From Kitagawia praeruptora (taxonomy: Eukaryota > Streptophyta > Magnoliopsida > Apiales > Apiaceae): a stretch of 64,000 nucleotides of DNA. A program made the position numbers and the translations under genes. The DNA lies in the NCBI GenBank assembly GCA_037693485.1, contig CM075348.1, positions 127,049,609 to 127,113,608 of the forward strand, written 5' to 3'. The first letter of the stretch is position 1. Every line of letters starts with the position of its first letter. This document shows, in pieces, positions 11,459 to 22,198 of this stretch. Under the pieces are notes generated by a model. That model had not been told where the DNA came from. It saw nothing but the letters and a program-made list of their open reading frames with translations, and did no database searches.

Positions 11459-11849
11459 ATTGGTACTTAGGCAAATTCTTCATTTCTTCAAATCCCAACT
11501 ATGATTATTTGACAGTCTTTAACTCCTTGCTTGAGGCATGAACCTTGGAACTTCTTCCAAGCATTATTCTAGACTCTATTTGTACAATTACACAACTAGG
11601 ATTTGATGCCTACTACAAGTACAATACAAACAGAAACTCTACAACTAGAGGTTCCCTCAGTTAAGAGGTCATGTAAGTAATGCAAAGCATTACAAACAAT
11701 TAGGCTTGTTATTAGATGTGTACAGACATGCCTCTGTAACTAACAGTTTTGAATGCTAGACGATTGCTCAAAAAGTAGTTACTCTTTACTATTGGCAATT
11801 CCCTTGTTATTCTTTCATGAAATATTATTTTTTATTCTAATATATTATA

Positions 11850-12151
11850 GACTTAATTGCAGGAGGATGGCATCAACTATTTTTTTTTTGCACAAAAATG
11901 GCCCAATTATAAAAATAGACAGTGTAATGGCCAAACTATTTTTTTAAACAGATGAGTGTATTCAATTTGTGACTTAATTGCAGCATTATGGCTGACCAAT
12001 GTTTTTTTTAACACAAAAAAGGCCCAAAAATAAAAATAAACAACAGTTTTTAGATTAATTTTGACGAAATGCAATCATCTGCTTAAAATAATTTTTGAGC
12101 CATTTTTGTGCAAAAAAAAAATAGTTGAGGCCATCCTCCTACAATTAAGTC
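11850..12151. mobile_element. Small non-autonomous MULE
   Basis: The ends are inverted repeats of about 60 bp starting GACTTAATTGCAGGAGGATG (right end: GACTTAATTGTAGGAGGATG). It is flanked by a perfect 9-bp duplication TATATTATA (11841-11849 and 12152-12160). A 9-bp TSD and a G-initial TIR fit the Mutator superfamily. There is no ORF; the 302-bp interior contains a second diverged copy of the ACTTAATTGCAG segment and A/T runs. Confidence 0.75.
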
Positions 12152-12984
12152 TATATTATATTATGATTTTTTAAATTTGTTACTTGCATTTTTTAAAATA
12201 CTTAATATTATAAATATATTAGAATAGTATTTTTTTTGAATATTTTCTATTAGTTATGTTTTATTTGTACTAGCTTAAAACCCGTGCGATGCACGGACTT
12301 TTTTAATTTTAAATAAAAAAATTCATTAATTTGAATTAATTTCTTTAAAACATGATTTTCGGAGGTTTAAATTTTTAAATTAGATGATTTGATAATAATT
12401 ATATAAATGTTATCCGTGATATTTCTAGAAAAAGAGAGATTTTAGTTATAAAATATATAAAAGATGGTAGGTTTTAGTTAAAAAGTATAATCGATTAATT
12501 ATTAGTAATTATAAAATTATTATTTAATTTTATTAAATAGAATTGTCCGTGATATAATTGGAAAATGGGAGATCTTAGTTAAGATAATATTAGAAAGGTA
12601 ACATGTTTTAGGTAAAAAAAAAAGGTAATTGATTAATTTATAGTAATTATAATTTGATTATGTTATTTAACTAAATAAAATTGTTTATAGTGTTTTTAGA
12701 AAAGGAGAAATTAAAGTTGTCCGTGATATTTCTACAAAAAGAAGGGTTTTAGTTAGAAAATATAGAAAAAATAATACGTTTTAAATGAAAAAGGTACTCG
12801 TAGAGTTTTTAAAAAGGAGAAATTTTAGTTAGACAAAATTTAAAAAATATTATGTTTTACCTTAAAAAGGAAATTAATTAGTTATTGAAAAAGAGAAAAT
12901 GTAATGTGGTTAACCTGAAAAAGGAAATTGATTAGTTATTAGAATGAATTTTATATGTAATATTTTGGATATTATAATATAGTA

Positions 12985-14060
12985 TAGATTTAATTAAGGA
13001 TAATTAAGTAAAAAAATCAAGTTTGAAAATGAGATATTTCAGTTATAAAATATAAAAATATATTACCTTTTAGTTGGAAAAAGGTAATTAGTTAGCTATT
13101 AGTAAATATAATATTATTAGTTTATTTCATTAATTAGAACGACTATTATTTTTGGAAAGAAAAGATTTTAATTAGAAAAGTTAGAAAAGATAATAGCTGA
13201 AAAAGGTAATTGGTTAGTTATTATTTAGGAGAAAATGAGATATTTTAGTTAGAAAAGATATAAAAGATATTATCTTTTAGCTGGAAAAAACAATCAGTTA
13301 GTTATTAGTAATTATAATATTATTAGTTTATTTCATTAATTAAAACGATCATATTTTTGGAAAGAAAATATTATAGTTAGAAAAGGTAATAGCTAAAAAA
13401 GATAATTGGTTATTTATTATTTAGAAGAAAATGAGGTATTTTAGTTAGAAAATATAGAAAAGGTATTACCTTTTAGCTAGAAAAGGTAATCAGTTAGTTA
13501 TTAGTAATTATAATATATTAGTTATTTCAATTAGAACGATCATGTTTTTGAAAAAAAATAAATTTTAGTTAGAAAAATTAGAAAAGGTAATAGCTGAAAA
13601 AGGTAGTTGGTTATTTATTATTTAGGGGAAGTGTTTGGAGAGCTTTTGGAAAAAATAGATTTTAGTTAGAAAAGTAAGAAAATGTAATAGCTAAAAAATG
13701 TAGTTGTTTAGTTATTATTGGAGAGCTGTTGAGAAAAGATTGTGTTCTGTTTTTTAATAAGTAAGTAAAATAATTAATGGTAATAAAGTAAAACAATTAA
13801 ATAAGGTAAGTATTGTGAAAAGATAATTGGTTAGTTATTATTTAGAAGAAAATGAGATATTTTAGTTATAAAATATAGAAAATATATTATCTTTTAGCTG
13901 GAAAAGGTAATCAGTTAGTTATAAGTAATTATAATATATTTGTTATTTCATTAATTAGAACGATCATGTTTTTGGAAATAATAGATTTTAGTTATAAAAA
14001 AGTTAGGAAATGTAATTGTTGAAAAAAGTAGTTGGTTAGTTGTTATTTAGGGGCGTGTGA
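12985..14060. repeat. Imperfect tandem repeat of about 200 bp inside the Helitron
   Basis: The word CAGTTAGTTATTAGTAATTA followed by an ATCAT/GACTAT segment recurs near 13091, 13297, 13493 and 13913, separated by related GAAAAGGTAATAGCTGAAAA words. Three copies are evenly spaced and a fourth follows a degenerate stretch. The repeat is non-coding. Confidence 0.7.
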
Positions 14061-14190
14061 TATTTTGAGAAAAAATTGTGTTTTTTTAATAAGTAAGTAA
14101 AATAACTAATGATAATAAAGTAAAACAATTAAATAAGGTAAGTACTGTACGTACCAAAACTTTCAATGTTTCGTCTACTTTTATAATATA

Positions 14191-14491
14191 CTACCTCCGT
14201 CCCGAAAAGATTGAGCTGGTTTGACTTTCACGGAGATTAAGAAAATGTAGTAGAAAAAGAGTAAAGTTAGTTGAAAAGTGGATAAATTGGTGGGACCTAT
14301 TAATATTTAATTGTAGATTTGAGATAGTGGAGGAAAGTAGTGGGTGTAATAGTGTAAAAAAGAGTATAAAATGGAGAAGTAGTGGGTGTAATAGTGAAAA
14401 GTAGCGTTCAAAAATAGTAAGTAAAGTAGGTTCATTAGTTTTGGGACGTCCCAAAAAGGAAAGTGTGTCAATCTTTTTGGGACGGAGGGAG
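14191..14491. mobile_element. Stowaway-like MITE
   Basis: The TIRs are CTACCTCCGTCCCGAAAAGA and CTCCCTCCGTCCCAAAAAGA, flanked by TA on both sides. It is closely related to the MITE at 23369-23680 (shared words TTGACTTTCACGGA and GTGGGTGTAATAGTG). It lies about 12 bases inside the 5' end of the Helitron and so was inserted after it. Confidence 0.85.
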
Positions 14492-14503
14492 TAGTACTAT
14501 AGA

Positions 14504-14947
14504 TTAGATATAAATAGTGTATCTTAATATTTCCTTCATTTTATTTTAATTGTTGTTTTTTGATCATGCACGCGTATTAAGAATAGTATTTATTAGGTTT
14601 TTTTTATCATTAATGTAATTTTATTTTCTAACTTTATCCTTAATCTATCTCTATTTAATACTAATATTTGGAGAAGGGTACATTTAATATTACGTAATCA
14701 AGGGTATTTAGGTGAAGAAAATTTGTTTGTTGAAAATGTAGAAGCAACATTTAAATTGAAATTCAAACCTAATAAAAATGATATTTAAAATGAAATGGAG
14801 GGAATACATTTTTTAATTTTTACCTTTTAACTTGTAGTAGGACTAAATCATTTTAAATTTATTATAATATATAAATAGGGTTTAATTAGCTGGTGCATGT
14901 TAACAAATCTGCTATGATATTTGGTACTGCACGCAAAATAACAATTA
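14504..14947. other. AT-rich intergenic sequence
   Basis: No gene seen. A weak inverted pair, TTTCCTTCATTTTATTTTAA near 14530 and AAAATGAAATGGAGGGAA near 14796, may mark an old MITE. The last 50 bases are the 5' flank of the tRNA gene. Confidence 0.5.
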
Positions 14948-15020
14948 GCCGTCTTAGCTCAGCTGGTAGAGCGCGTGACTTTTAATCCCGTGGTCGTGGG
15001 TTCGATTCCCACAGACGGCT
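14948..15020 (+). tRNA. tRNA-Lys (anticodon TTT)
   Basis: The 73-nt sequence folds as a cloverleaf: acceptor stem GCCGTCT/AGACGGC is fully paired, the D arm has GCTC/GAGC, the anticodon loop is CTTTTAA (TTT, lysine), and the T arm is GTGGG-TTCGATT-CCCAC. A box (TAGCTCAGCTGG) and B box (GGTTCGATTCC) are intact. There is no intron. One pair of the anticodon stem is a T-C mismatch (CGTGA against TCCCG), unlike the perfectly paired arm usual for this plant isoacceptor. A T9 run just after the gene would terminate Pol III. It is very probably a real tRNA gene or a recently decayed copy. Confidence 0.88.
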
Positions 15021-15091
15021 TATTTTTTTTTACTATATTTTCAAATTGCGAAGTGTATTTTTTTTTTACTATATTTTCAAATTGCGAAGTG
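15021..15091 (+). terminator. Duplicated Pol III terminator segment
   Basis: A 35-36 bp segment starting TATTTTTTTTT and ending GCGAAGTG occurs twice in a row right after the tRNA. Each copy contains a run of nine or ten T, so the gene has two consecutive terminators. Confidence 0.7.
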
Positions 15092-17159
15092 TGAGATTGC
15101 GAGTCATCACATATATTTTATATATTTTCTTGTTGAAATAATTAAACGTAATAGAAATAGAATATTAAGAAGAGGGAAACAAACTCCCTGGAGCAATATA
15201 ATAGAAAAAATATGTCAGGAAACTTTAAAAAAAATGTCACTTGTTTTGCTATAACTGGTTGTAAAAACATTGAAAAATGGACTCTTGCATTTATCAATTA
15301 AAAATTCCCATTTTGTCATGTATGATAATTTTTACAGAATATTTTTTGATTTCCAAGAATTATGGTTAATTTGTAATGTTGATTGGTTGTTTGATAAATC
15401 TAAACCGTAATTTTCAAATAAATGGAAATTTTTAGAAATGATTTTAATATACAATTCTTCTCCTAAAATTTTATCACCAAGTACACCAAATAACTAGTGT
15501 ATAAAGAGTAATCAATAATTTTAACAATTAAAAAAAACGTAACTAGTGTACAAAGAGTACTGATTTTTTTAAAAAAAATCAAAGTTATACTAGGATAGTT
15601 TGTATTAAGCAACAAAGGACTGGCTCGGGGGAAAAAATTTAGTGGGTGTTTGGCTACTACTAAAACGAGCTTAAATGGATCATAAAGCTCATTCCAACTT
15701 AACGCAACCGTTTGGCAAACTTTGAGATCTAACTTATTACTAACTTTTTGGAAATAAGTTGGAAGTTAGAAATAACGAGCATGTTTGGCACTTCATTTAT
15801 CCAACTTATCTGGGCTTAAGTCCATTTGGACTTAAAATAAAGTGTTTGGCTAAATCCAGAAATGACCTTATTTTTGATAGATAAGCCCGTTTGAAAAAAG
15901 TACAGAAACGGGTACTTACAGACATGACTTATTTCATAAAACAAGAAAACACACTGAGACCCGTGAATGAAGGCCGACATAAATTCATACTTTTAACTTT
16001 ATTTATTCTTTATCTATTCTTTTAACTTTTTGCTCATACATATCTATTCAATTATAATTCGGTTTTTAAATTTTAAAATTAAAAATATTCAACTTGGATA
16101 GCAGACTAGTACTGAGCCCGCATTCTTTGTTATTAAAATTTATTTTAAAATTATATAAATTAATTTGTAACTGTAATATACTAAAATTATATAATTATAT
16201 TTTTATGAGATAATAAACGAATTAAAATTATATAGATAATATGTAAGTGTATCATATATGTATATAATTTTATAATGTATTTTAATAACAAAGAATGTAT
16301 TTTATATAATTTTATGATGTATCATATATGTTCAAATTGTTTCGGATAATATTTTATGCATTCGATTAAAATATTATAATTTATTTAGAAAAAATGATAA
16401 CTTATAAGTCATAATTAATTGCCAAACATCTTTAACTTATAAGTTAAACATCCAAACACGAAAATATAAGTTATAAGTATTACTTATTTCATATAAGTTA
16501 CTTATTACATTTAAGTGATAAGTAACTTATTTTAAGATTTCCCAAACGGGCTCAACATTCAATTTTCAGCTTATTCTTATTTTTCGATACACGTAATATA
16601 TAATAATCCTTTAAATCTTCAAAATCATATATCTTTTTATCCATTTATTAGAAAATTGATATGTATATATCAAATTTCTCTACTTATCGAGATCTATCCA
16701 TTGATATATATTAAAAAACAAATATTTTGAAAATAATAAAAAAAAGTTAACTTATAAGTTCTGATTTACTAAATACTCTACTGATTTATAAGTTCTGATT
16801 TACCAAATACTCTACTGACTTATAAGCTCTGATTTACTTATCACATTATTACTCTACTGATTTATAAGTTCTGATTTACCAAATACTCAACTGACTTATA
16901 AGCTCTGATTTACTTATCACATTATTTTAAGGTAAGCTAAACGGGGAGTAACTCGTTCAAATGATTCTGACTTCGTCCAGAACTTTTGAATAAGCAAACA
17001 AACGATCTGAATAGCAATTTATCATTCATCCAATTCATTTTGATTCCTTCAGTTGTTATCAAATGGATCCTTACACTGCAAAAAAACTCTAAAAAAAAAA
17101 AAATCTTCATCCCACAGTACAAGTCTCTTTTTGAAAATATTACGTACCTTAAAAAAATA
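15092..17159. other. AT-rich intergenic region with MITE remains
   Basis: No coding gene seen. The stretch holds GTGTTTGG...CCAAACGGGC-type pieces (near 15645 and 16545), which resemble ends of hAT-like MITEs, together with many ACTTATAAGTT palindromes. Target duplications could not be recognised, so elements are not delimited. Confidence 0.4.
16775..16926. repeat. 76-bp tandem duplication
   Basis: Two adjacent copies beginning ACTCTACTGATTTATAAG, at 16775 and 16851, differ at about one position. Each copy itself contains two diverged half-units of GACTTATAAGCTCTGATTTA. It is AT-rich and non-coding. Confidence 0.8.
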
Positions 17160-17916
17160 CTCCCTCCGTCCCATATTTCTTGGCTGATTTACTTTTTTTA
17201 GTTGTCCCAAAATATTGGCTGGTTTCCATTTTATTTTTGACAAATGACGTACTGATAACCTAGTTTTTTGATCCTGTAGTTATCAATCATTAAAGTCTAT
17301 ACCACTTACCCATGATATCATAAATACTTGTTTATTTTCAATACCATTAATAATTGATGTATACATTAAGTGTAAATATATTTTTGCCTCCATTTTTATG
17401 TGCTGATAATCTAGGTTTTTGCCTCCATTTTTATTTAAGAATTACAAAATAGTTTTACAAAAAAAATATATATTTCAAATTGCTAAAAAATTCAGTCATT
17501 TTTTAATCTTATATATATATATATTTATTTATTTATTTAATTTTTATACGTAAAACTTTTTTGACTACATTTAAAATTAAAATTTGATAATGAAACTTAA
17601 CACTTAAAAACAAAATGAAGTGTCCGAATTAAATAAAATTTTATTCTTAGAACTATTTTACAATATGCATATCGAATTTAAATTAAAAATTATTTTAACA
17701 TTAGATACACGTTTTTACCTTTGTACTCTAAAAATCAAACTTCCCACGTTAATATGAAAAGTTAAAAATTTCCCCCGTAAAGTTTCCTCCCTTACCTCCT
17801 TAATTTTCAAGTTTACATGAATTCCCTCCATTAGTGATGATGTTTTGATAAAATTTCACTTAAAATTTAAATAAACTCCCTCCAACATTTATCTTTGTCT
17901 GTTCCTTTTTCCAGCT

Positions 17917-17925
17917 TATATAAAG
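17917..17925 (+). promoter_or_regulatory. TATA box of the mariner transposase
   Basis: TATATAAAG lies 88 bases before the transposase ATG at 18013, after a pyrimidine-rich stretch. A second TATATATA lies at about 17961 but is closer to the start codon. Confidence 0.6.
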
Positions 17926-18012
17926 AGATGATAAGCATCACCATGTTGTACATCACCTTCTCTATATATATACACCAAACATACATTCATATGATTGAGT
18001 TTTTTTAAAGTC

Positions 18013-19315
18013 ATGGAAAATGATCCAGGTGAAACAAATGATTTTAAACATATGACGGTAGAACAAAAGGGGATTGTGTTTGAGTATCTGCTAAAACACT
18101 CAACCAATATGAAGGTGAAACATGGTTTTAAGACTGTTGCATCTACAAAATTCTCTACTTCAACTAGAACAATTACAAGAATATGGTCACTAGGTAAACA
18201 AAACATTACCAGGGGAATTGACTTTTCAAGTAGGTCAAAAAATGCCGGAAGAAAAAGCATACAGATTGATATTAACACGGTGAAAGGAGTACCTATGAGG
18301 AGAAGAACTAACATCCATTCTTTAGCAAGTGCCATCCACGTATCAAAGTCTACTCTACATCGTCGAATTGGAGAAGGATTCATGCGTCCAAATACAAATC
18401 CCGTCAAGCCACTCTTGACCGATGACAACAAGAAAGCTCGTTTAAGGTTTTGTCTATCTATGCTTACTCATGACATTAATTTCGATATTTCTTTATTTTC
18501 AAGTATGATGAATTGTATTCACATAGATGAAAAATGGTTTACCATGACAAAAAAATGTCAAAGATATTATCTTTTTCCAGATGAAAATCCTCCATTGCGT
18601 ACTTGTAAGAGCTCAACTTTTATTGACAAAATAATGTTTTTATGTGCGGTTGCACGCCCAAGATTTGATGTATCTCGTAACATGATGTTTAAAGGAAAAA
18701 TTGGTATATACGCCTTTGTCATGAAAGAACCCGCTAAGAGAAGAAGCAAAAATAGGCCGGCGGGAACCTTGGAGACTAAACCAATAAATCATGTAACCAA
18801 AGATGTGACGAGAAACATGATGATACAAAAGTTGCTCCCGAATATTCGATCCAAATGGCCGGGAGGTAATGTTGGTGGCATCATTTTTGTCCAACAAGAT
18901 AATGCAAAACCACATATTAGTGTGAATGATATAGAATTTGTTCAAGCTGCTCAAAAGGATGGGTTTGATATACGTTTGCGTTTTCAACCTCCTAATAGTC
19001 CTGATTTGAATGTATTAGACCTGGGCTTTTTTTAGAGCAATTCAAACTTTGCGGCATGAAGAGGCACCTACAAGTATAGATGGACTTATTGCTGCTGTTG
19101 AAAAATCTTTTGAAGAACTTCACCATGATAAGCTTGATAAGATATTTTTAACTCCACAACTGAATATGATGGAGATTATGAAGGCTGGTGGTGGCAACAA
19201 TTTCGAACAACCTCATTTTAATGATGATCAGTGTCCAAGTGGTACAATCCCTCTCCAGTTAACATGTGAAGAAGAACTCATCAACTCTGTCAACAAAGAG
19301 TTGTCCAGGACTTAA
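18013..19315 (+). pseudogene. Mariner-like transposase, one-base frameshift
   Basis: The protein would bind the TIRs and cut and join DNA at TA. I choose ATG 18013 (MENDPGETND); an ATG or alternative start three to six codons upstream is less likely. An N-terminal helix-turn-helix region (MTVEQKGIVFEYLL, then SLASAIHVSKSTLHRR) precedes the catalytic core. The core has D in HIDEKWF, D in QQDNAKPH and PPNSPDLNVLDLGFF, the plant mariner DD39D pattern. The frame then stops at TAG (19033-19035) because the T run after GGC has seven T; with six, it continues RAIQTLRHEE to the stop at 19313-19315, giving about 434 residues. No intron is evident. The rest of the protein is intact, so the lesion is recent or a sequence error. 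Confidence 0.88.
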
Positions 19316-20300
19316 GAATGTGTAATTTTTTTACATTTGCAGCTAAATTTTAATGTTTGATCTTGTTTTTATTGTGTTTTAAAATGAAAATTTAATCAAA
19401 GCCTGAATTTGGAGTATATTTTAATTGTATTATTTGTAAAATGTTGAAAATCGTTTTTTTTATTGAAGCATAAAAAAGGAATGTGTAATTTTTTACATTT
19501 GCAGCTAAATTTTAAATTTTTGATCTTCTTTTTATTGTGTTTTGAAATTAATTTTTATAATCAAAGACTATAATTTAGTTTGGAGTATATTTTAATTGTA
19601 TTATTTGTTAAATGTTGAAAATCGTTTTTTTATTGAAGCATAAAAAAAGAATGTGTAATTTTTTACATTTGCAGCTAAATTTTAAATTTTTGATCTTCTT
19701 TTTATTGTGTTTTGAAATGAATTTTTATAATCAAAGACTATAATTTAGTTTGGAGTATATTTTAATTGTATTATTTTTTAAATGTTGAAAATCTTCTTTT
19801 TATTGAAGCATAAAAAAGAATGTGTAATTTTTTATATTTGCAGTTAAATTTTAAATTTTTGATCTTGTTTTTATTGTGTTTTGAAATGAAAATTTAATCA
19901 AAGCCTATAATTTAGTTTGGAGTATATTTTAATTGGATTATTTGTAAAATGTTGAAAATCTTTTTTTTATTGAAGAATAAAAAAAGAATATGTAATTTTT
20001 TACATTTGCAGCTAAATTTTAAATTTTTGATCTTGTTTTTATTGTGTTTTGAAATGAAAATTTAATCAAAGCCTATAATTTAGTTTGGAGTATATTTTAA
20101 TTGGATTATTTGTAAAATGTTGAAAATCTTTTTTTTATTGAAGCATAAAAAAAGAATGTGTAATTTTTTACATTTGCAGCTAAATTTTAAATTTTTGATC
20201 TTGTTTTTATTGTGTTTTGAAATGAAAATTTAATCAAAGCCTATAATTTAGTTTGGAGTATATTTTAATTGAATTATTTTTTTATTGAAGCATAACAAAA
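19316..20300 (+). repeat. 168-bp tandem array, about 5.9 copies, in the mariner element
   Basis: The start word GAATGTGTAATTTTTTACAT recurs at 19316, 19479, 19649, 19818, 19986 (GAATATG) and 20154, so unit lengths are 163-170 bp. The array begins directly after the transposase stop codon, and every unit carries TTGCAGCTAAATTTTA and TTGAAGCATAAAAAA. The last unit is cut near 20300. The early copies lack an internal TATAATTTAG segment present in later ones. Confidence 0.9.
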
Positions 20301-20440
20301 TAATGTATAATTACATCCAATAATCTAACAACAAGATACATCCAATAAAATTCATATTTTTAATACTCCATAAATTACATCCAAATTTCTATGGAGTAAT
20401 ACAAAAACAATAAGAATATTTAGATAATTAACACATGGAT

Positions 20441-20783
20441 TTAACATTGGATTGTAGTCTGCTTGCTTATGCACTTAATAATCTTTTTAGTAGCAACCTG
20501 TAAAAAAATCACAAGAACTAATCACAATAATTTATTTAAAATTTGTATGAAGAATATGAAAAACAATTTATTTAATTTTAAAAAGAAACAAGGGAAAACT
20601 TACAATCACAACAAGGTATAAGTATACTTAACCATTTTATGATGAATTGTTGCTTCTCAATAGACATATTTTCAGGAGGCTCAGGTTCATTAGCCTCAAG
20701 TATTTTAGGTACCAGTGGTGGTTCATTGAGATCAAAATATATTCTCTTTTTGGTACATATAGTTGTGGTTGCTCAAATTCCAT
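20441..20783 (-). pseudogene. Possible second gene of the mariner element (small acidic protein)
   Basis: On the minus strand a strong TATA box is followed 75 bases later by an ATG (20783, MEFEQPQLYVPK). One base appears to be missing in an A run (CCAAAAAGAG); beyond it the frame reads YFDLNEPPLVPKILEANEPE, an acidic Pro/Glu-rich stretch with an EAR-like DLNEPP. A good donor (GTAAGT at 20603) and acceptor (TTTTTTACAG ending at 20498) suggest an intron of about 106 nt and a short last exon ending TAA at 20441, though the splicing phase with the upstream frame is not settled. It is convergent with the transposase. It may be an element gene, a captured host fragment, or chance. Confidence 0.4.
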
Positions 20784-20852
20784 TTGATACGTGTAACGTG
20801 TCTATACAAAAAATAATGGAGTTTTTGATTGTCTGACTACACAAGTGCTTAC

Positions 20853-20868
20853 CTCTATTTATATAGAG
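20853..20868 (-). promoter_or_regulatory. TATA box for the minus-strand mariner gene
   Basis: On the minus strand it reads CTCTATATAAATAGAG, itself a near-palindrome, 190 bases inside the right TIR and about 75 bases before the candidate ATG at 20783. Confidence 0.5.
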
Positions 20869-21060
20869 TTTTGGATCAACACATCAATAAATTTTTACTA
20901 TTTTCAATAAGTCAAACAAAAATTCCAGAGTATTCATTTATTGGAAAGGGTTTAAAATTAGATAAAAGAGACTTTTTGTAATTTACTAAGAAGCATTATA
21001 GACTTTCTTAATATGTGTGCAAAAGTCAAATCAGCCAAGAAATATGGGACAGAGGGAGTA

Positions 21061-22198
21061 TTTACATTTCCTTTAATACTCATAATAAATGCATTGACCT
21101 TTTAAAACATAAGCTAATTTATACTCTTGTCATTCTTCATTAATTACTATACAATTTTCAAAAAAAATAATTTAAAAAAAATGATCATAAATTTACATTG
21201 AAAACTGAAAATGAACATGTATTAGAATATTATTATAGAATTTATCAAATATGTCCCAGATTAAGGGGTGCTTTTATGTTTATATCCCATTTTATTCATA
21301 ATTTATAAATATATCATATGGTTAAAATCTAACTCACATATAACTCATATACATATAATTATATATATATTTATACTAATTAAGACTATAATACCCCTCT
21401 CCTACCCATTTCATATCCTCCTCTTGGCCCCCTAGGGGCACAACCATTCATCGGAAACACCCGCCGACCCACCCACCGGAATCACCTCATTCACCGACGC
21501 TGCCACTACCACCACCTCCTCCTTCGAGCTCTGGCCCCGCAGGGGCACCCTTCTTCTCCTACCTAGTTGCTATTGTGAGAGAACCCTTTACTATGGGTAG
21601 GAAACGACCTTTGTCGAACGGGAATATACACCTCTGGAAAGAACCTGGTCTGGGAAATGGTTCGTTTCGTTTGATCATACTGCACCAGTGGCCCCATCTG
21701 TTAGTAGTTCTCCTTAATATCAAATACAATCAATTTAGTCCTTCCGGCCCACACAGTGTATTAGACCCTAGGATAATTAGGAGGATAAAAATATCTTTTA
21801 ATAATATAAAGTTAGTAAGTTAATCATGGTTATATTTGAAAATGGAATATATTAGTAAAATAGGACATATTTATAATTAAAATTAAAAATAGGGCATATT
21901 CATAAATAGCCTTTTCAAATGGGATATATTAGAAAAAAAAAACCCATATTATTATGGGACGGAGGGAGTAGAATTCCCTACATACCCCCTTTTTTGCGGT
22001 GCTTTGCCGGGATTTTTAGTCGAATGGAGTACATAATTTTCCAGTTGAATATGTACAAATCCCATCCCAAATCGTGTCCGCATTTTTCATTGCACACGGG
22101 CTTTCGCTATGTAGACATTAAAACCCGGTTTCTTACTTGAAACTTTAAAATAATTGAATACTCGATTTACAGCAAGTAACTCTTTTATTATATATAAA
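21061..22198. other. Intergenic region with a GC-rich fragment
   Basis: Mostly AT-rich. Related words ATTTATAAATATATC / AAATATGTCC occur inverted near 21250-21330 and 21840-21930 and may be TIRs of an old MULE-like element. Between them, 21385-21560 is sharply C-rich, with CACCGG, CCACCACC and twin GCCCCnnnGGGGCA hairpins, like a captured exon or 5' UTR. The ORF MGRKRPLSNG (21592 on) is not recognised. GGGACGGAGGGAGTA at about 21957-21971 is a Stowaway right end with no partner in view. Confidence 0.4.

Larger units (their letters stand above)
1..11745 (-). mobile_element. SIRE-like Ty1/Copia LTR retrotransposon, nearly complete
   Basis: The element reads on the minus strand: 5' LTR (10490-11745), PBS, gag-pol, a spacer, a large third ORF, a polypurine tract and a 3' LTR cut by the window start. 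The first 237 bases of the window match 11509-11745 with two differences that I can see, which points to a young insertion. Order protease, integrase, RT, RNase H makes it Copia. A long extra ORF after pol is typical of the SIRE/Maximus lineage, so I place it there by architecture. The bases after the 5' LTR are GTTTT; the matching target duplication would lie left of the window. Confidence 0.93.
10490..11745 (-). repeat. 5' LTR of the Copia element
   Basis: The LTR is about 1,256 bp, begins TGTTAG and ends CTCAACA on the minus strand. Its U3 holds a dense TCGA-core array (11070-11458), followed by a TATA-like box near 10791-10800. An upstream extension of the gag frame runs into this LTR but is not likely to be coding. 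Confidence 0.9.
12270..14503 (-). mobile_element. Non-autonomous Helitron, complete ends, with nested MITE
   Basis: On the minus strand the element begins TCTATAGTAC at 14503 and ends in the hairpin CCGTGCATCGCACGG followed by TTTTAAG and CTAG at 12270. It sits between a host A and T, as Helitrons do. No Rep/helicase ORF is present. The 5' end is split by a Stowaway-like MITE (14191-14491). The interior is AT-rich and partly a roughly 200-bp tandem repeat. Confidence 0.8.
17160..21058 (+). mobile_element. Mariner-like element, full length
   Basis: The ends are 34-35 bp inverted repeats, CTCCCTCCGTCCCATATTTC on the left and CTCCCTCTGTCCCATATTTC (minus strand) on the right, both continuing TTGGCTGATTT. 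TA flanks both ends. Inside are a promoter, a transposase gene broken by one base, a 168-bp tandem array and a minus-strand gene-like segment. At 3.9 kb with near-identical TIRs, it could still be mobilised in trans. Confidence 0.92.

Noticed and set aside
12985..20300. CRISPR-like arrays
   Set aside because: The repeats at 12985-14060 and 19316-20300 are direct tandem repeats without unique spacers, in a plant genome.
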